This document shows positions 33,016 through 35,866 of a stretch of DNA of 35,866 nt, piece by piece. Numbering within the stretch: position 1 is the stretch's first letter; every line of letters starts with the position of its first letter. The notes under the pieces were generated by a model. The model did no database searches. It was not told the DNA's origin and saw nothing but the letters and a program-made list of their open reading frames with translations. Made by a program: the position numbers and the translations under genes. This DNA is from Myxococcales bacterium (GTDB lineage: Bacteria > Myxococcota_A > Polyangia > Fen-1088), in contig PMKP01000461.1 of assembly GCA_003157775.1 (NCBI GenBank), positions 3,444 through 39,309 on the forward strand, given 5' to 3'.

Positions 33016-34901
33016 ATGGATCGAAATGCGCCGCCCGGTCGTGTGTGCGACAATACAAGGATGCACCTGAAGACGGAACGCGACCTAATGTCGCGTGAGG
33101 GGGCGAGACGTTTTCGTCTCACGGGACACCACGAAACGCCAGCGCGGATCGCAGGTGTTCTTCTTTTCTCCGGTTTGCTCGCAGCTAGCTGCGCGCCAGT
33201 CGCCACGAGCGAGGGCGCCGATCAGGATGCTGCTGCCGGCGCTTCGGGCAGGACCGCGACTGGCGGCGCAGGTGGGAACGCTCAGCTTGGCGGGGCGGGC
33301 GGTGGTGGGTCGACGGGAACCGCAGGCCGGACAGCGACGGGCGGCTCGGCGAACACAGGTGGCTCGGCGAAGACAGGTGGCGCGTCTGGCAACGGAGGCC
33401 AGACGGCGTCAGGCGGCTCGACGGGGACGGGCGGCTCGACCGGGACGGCGGGCTCGAGCGGGAACGCAGGCTCGGGCGGGAAAGCAGGCGCGACGGGCGC
33501 AGGCGGCAGTGGTTCAGGCGGTACCACCGGCACTGCCTGTGGCGGTGGGGGCGGCTGCGACGGAAGCAGCTCGACCCCAGACGCCAGCAGCGACGCGCCT
33601 GTGGATGCGTCGCTTGTCTGCATAGGTCCCGCGGTTTCAGAGGACCCCTCTCTGCGTCACCCTGGTCCCCGTCCTGACGCCAACTCTTCCATGTGCGGCA
33701 ACGTCAATTGGGTAGTGACCGACGGTGTGTGCTGTGCTGAGTACTGCAGCAACGACGATAGGTCTGAAAGATGCGACTTGTGCGGAGGAACAGGCTCGGC
33801 CCAATGCACGGTGGTCAGCAGCAAGGCGTGCACCTCGGGCCAATGGCCGGAAGTCCATTGTGTCAGCGACAACGAGCCGTGGCACTATTCCCGCTCCACC
33901 CATTTCGGGCTGACCTACGGCGGCGCTTGCGCCTTCGGTCTCTATGGGCTCTGCACCAAAGCTTACACATTCACGGACTCGCAGCTCGGGGGGCTATGCG
34001 CCACCTTCTGCAACACCTACCCGGATCTCTGCCAAGACCCCGCTACCACCACGCTGAGGGGGAACTTCGCGGCCCCTGACGGCGACTACTACACGCAGTT
34101 CTGGCCTGATCTTCCCGGCGACAACGACAACTATCTAAGCTGCGGCGAATGCTTTCAGCTCGTGCGTACCAAGAAGGATGGCACCGACTACCAATCTGGA
34201 GAGACTGGCTACACGCCGCCGATTACACTCCAGATTGTGGATTCCTGCCCGTGCGCGGCCAATCCCAAGTGGTGCTGTGGCTCGGGACGTGACCATTGTG
34301 GCGAGGTTTCGGATTTCAAGTACGGCTGTCCGCTTCCGCCCGCGCCGCCCGTGCCACCGCTCGACCACGACCCTCTACCCAACGAGAGCCTGCACCTGGA
34401 TCTCTCGGACATCGCCATGTCGCGGCTGCAGACGGGGGACGCAAACGGGCTGATGGTGGATGGGGTGATCCCAACCCGATATCGTCGCGCGCCCTGCCCG
34501 GTGACAGGCAACATTTACATCCTGCTGAAGAATGGGGGTGAGTACTACTTTGCTTTCAGCGTGGTCAACGTTTCCGGCCTTGGATCGCTGGTGAACGTCG
34601 AAGCCAGGCTCCCGTCCGGTGACTGGGTTTCGCTGATACGTGACCCCAACTACGAGCCGTACAGGCCGCAGGAACGCTTCGGCACCTGGGTGCTTCCGCA
34701 AGGGAAGGGGCCATTCACACTGCCCTTGGCCCTGCGGTTCACGGATCCGTCAGGACGTTCGGTGGTATCGGAGCAAGCCATCACGAGTTGGACTCCGCCG
34801 GCCACCACCGACGCAACCCTCAAACAGTTCTACCAGGATTTCTACTACATCAACACCGGCGTGCAGTTCTGAGATCAGCGAAGCATTGTGGCCGCGGGCA
34901 A
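33016..34901 (+). repeat. Tandem gene duplication, unit 2
   Basis: Second unit of the duplication at 31062-32934. The upstream region, signal and linker are almost identical in DNA, while the domains diverge more. Confidence 0.85.
33088..34872 (+). CDS. Expansin-like lipoprotein, tandem copy 2
   Basis: Paralogue of 31133-32905 with the same order: signal ending LAASC (Cys35), linker, Cys-rich segment (GVCCAEYC, CDLCGG), expansin D1 with THFGLTYGGACAFGLYGLC, SCGECFQLV, IVDSCPC (Asp385) and HLDLSDIAM (Asp438), then D2 with VIPTRYRRAPCPVTGNIYI and YYFAFSVVNVSGLGSLVNVE. 594 residues. Differences cluster in the Cys-rich segment, in the loop after GLYGLC, and in a short insert before the YINTGVQF end. 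An in-frame ATG at 33061 is rejected because the equivalent frame in copy 1 ends at once. It lies 182 bases after copy 1 and may have its own promoter because the upstream region is duplicated. Confidence 0.85.
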   Translation: MSREGARRFRLTGHHETPARIAGVLLFSGLLAASCAPVATSEGADQDAAAGASGRTATGGAGGNAQLGGAGGGGSTGTAGRTATGGSANTGGSAKTGGASGNGGQTASGGSTGTGGSTGTAGSSGNAGSGGKAGATGAGGSGSGGTTGTACGGGGGCDGSSSTPDASSDAPVDASLVCIGPAVSEDPSLRHPGPRPDANSSMCGNVNWVVTDGVCCAEYCSNDDRSERCDLCGGTGSAQCTVVSSKACTSGQWPEVHCVSDNEPWHYSRSTHFGLTYGGACAFGLYGLCTKAYTFTDSQLGGLCATFCNTYPDLCQDPATTTLRGNFAAPDGDYYTQFWPDLPGDNDNYLSCGECFQLVRTKKDGTDYQSGETGYTPPITLQIVDSCPCAANPKWCCGSGRDHCGEVSDFKYGCPLPPAPPVPPLDHDPLPNESLHLDLSDIAMSRLQTGDANGLMVDGVIPTRYRRAPCPVTGNIYILLKNGGEYYFAFSVVNVSGLGSLVNVEARLPSGDWVSLIRDPNYEPYRPQERFGTWVLPQGKGPFTLPLALRFTDPSGRSVVSEQAITSWTPPATTDATLKQFYQDFYYINTGVQF

Positions 34902-34932
34902 AGTGATTGAGTTCATCTTGATAGCCACCGCG

Positions 34933-35866
34933 CTACGGGGCAGAGGCGTCGGGCTCGGCGCCGGCCCCGAACGGGGCGAAAAAGGAAATGATGATGGGTG
35001 GCAGTGAGGCGAGCAGGACGAAGCCGAAGAATGCCTGGTAGCCGAGCCAGGCCTGGATGCGTCCGCTCACTATTCCGGTCAGCATCATGTTGAGCGCCAT
35101 GATCCCGGTGGCAAAGGCATAGTGGGCCGTGCGATAGCGCCCAGGCGACAGCTCCTGCATCATGTACAACATCATTCCAACCGTGCCCAGGCCGTAGCCC
35201 AGCTTCTCAATCAGCACCACGCAGGTAATCCAGACCAGATCGTGGGGCAGGGCTTGGCTCAAGTAGAAGAACGTCACATGCGGCACATTCAGTGCAAAAG
35301 CCAATACCACGAACACGCGCCGCAGGGTAAAGCGCGCGGCCAGCAGACCTCCCAACAGGGTCCCGCCGACGAATGCCACTGTCCCGAAGGTTCCGTTGAT
35401 GTTGCCAAGGGCCATGTTGTCGAGCCCCAGACCGCCGACGGCTCGCTTGTCCATGAGAAACAAAGGACCGATCTTTTCGATGAAGCCCTCGCCAAATCGG
35501 TAGAAGAAAACCGCCGTGATCATCATCCAAACCCGCGGCTTCCTGAAGAAGCTGACCCAGGCATCCGCGGTGGTGGCCAAGGCCGCGCGCACGCTGGCCG
35601 GCGCGTCCGCGGCTTTGGCCCCAGGAGGAAGAAGATAGAAGTGCCAGAGGGCGGTCCCGGCCAAGATGGCCGCAATCAGCATCATCACCATCATCCATGC
35701 CGTGAACCACGCCGGGTTCGGCCCAGCCACCGGCGCCGGCTGGCCTGCCGCGGCCCAGTCGTAGATCACCTTGGTCAGGCTGACCAGCGCGCCCGAGACC
35801 AGGACCTTGCCCAGATTCCAGAAGGCGCCTTGCAATCCGACATAGAGCGCCTGTTCCTTGGAGGTG
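34933..35866 (-). CDS. MFS transporter, AmpG-like (5' truncated)
   Basis: The reverse frame is open to the window edge; the codons before the TTG at 35835 continue as Glu-Gln-Ala-Leu-Tyr-Val-Gly, so the start lies outside. The visible ~311 residues have about seven or eight membrane helices (WFTAWMMVMMLIAAILAG, VWMMITAVFFYRFGEGF, TVAFVGGTLLGGLLAARF, YGLGTVGMMLYMMQEL, FFGFVLLASLPPIIISFF). The pattern, with VGLQGAFWNLGKVLVSGAL and FFRKPRVWMM, resembles MFS members related to AmpG, which carry saccharides or muropeptides. Uptake of oligosaccharides released by the locus is possible but not shown. It converges on the second expansin gene with a 60-base gap. Confidence 0.8.
   Translation of the reverse strand, partial: TSKEQALYVGLQGAFWNLGKVLVSGALVSLTKVIYDWAAAGQPAPVAGPNPAWFTAWMMVMMLIAAILAGTALWHFYLLPPGAKAADAPASVRAALATTADAWVSFFRKPRVWMMITAVFFYRFGEGFIEKIGPLFLMDKRAVGGLGLDNMALGNINGTFGTVAFVGGTLLGGLLAARFTLRRVFVVLAFALNVPHVTFFYLSQALPHDLVWITCVVLIEKLGYGLGTVGMMLYMMQELSPGRYRTAHYAFATGIMALNMMLTGIVSGRIQAWLGYQAFFGFVLLASLPPIIISFFAPFGAGAEPDASAP

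Noticed and set aside
31062-34901. Composite transposon or other mobile element around the expansin repeats
   Set aside because: No transposase, terminal inverted repeats or target duplication were seen. A plain tandem gene duplication explains the repeat.

Overview
The window looks like a chromosomal piece of a high-GC myxobacterium or relative (Myxococcota, Polyangia-like). The basis is the very long Gly/Ser/Thr-Gly-Gly linkers, five C-termini of MYXO-CTERM type (a Gly-Cys-Ser-Cys-like motif, a hydrophobic stretch, then an Arg cluster), many lipoproteins, and ECF sigma / anti-sigma pairs with TPR-like periplasmic parts. The taxonomic call is inference. No rRNA, tRNA, CRISPR array, transposase or phage gene was seen.

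Layout. 1-1104: 3' end of a polytopic membrane protein resembling GT87/DUF2029 mannosyltransferases. 1234-10013 (+): four exported polysaccharide-degrading enzymes: PL1-like pectate lyase lipoprotein, GH43-like protein with a C-terminal anchor, GH2 lipoprotein, PL11 rhamnogalacturonan lyase lipoprotein. 10090-13874 (-): translationally coupled pair, an SGNH O-acetylesterase of the sialate-esterase type and a Tat-exported DUF362 protein. 14294-21473 (+): GH2 lipoprotein, GH29-like fucosidase with C-terminal anchor, GH29-like fucosidase lipoprotein. 21639-24331 (+): ECF sigma factor, zinc-finger anti-sigma factor with TPR-like part, beta-barrel-like envelope protein. 24343-25344 (-): PD40/TolB-like propeller lipoprotein. 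25727-27442 (+): GH43-like propeller with C-terminal anchor. 27602-29490 (-): ConA-like lipoprotein and a second barrel-like envelope protein, divergent from a second ECF sigma/anti-sigma pair (29582-30960, +). 31133-34872 (+): two tandem expansin-like lipoproteins. 34933-35866 (-): MFS transporter, cut by the window edge.

Together this reads as a plant cell wall locus biased to pectin and rhamnogalacturonan I: backbone cleavage (PL1, PL11), side-chain trimming (GH43, GH2, GH29), deacetylation (SGNH esterase) and wall loosening (expansins). Nearly every enzyme is tethered to the cell by a long Gly-rich linker. The linker lies next to the anchor: after the lipid-modified Cys in lipoproteins, before the C-terminal hydrophobic tail in the others. 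The two ECF modules may regulate the locus, which is inference from proximity.

The most unusual signal is mosaicism of the anchor cassettes. Almost the same signal peptide plus linker start sits on a GH2 and on a PL11 gene. Almost the same C-terminal linker plus anchor sits on a GH43 and on a GH29 gene. In both latter cases it is followed by a similar upstream box and then a new lipoprotein gene. The linker DNA, a GC-rich 15/18-bp repeat, may act as a junction for swapping catalytic domains between anchors.
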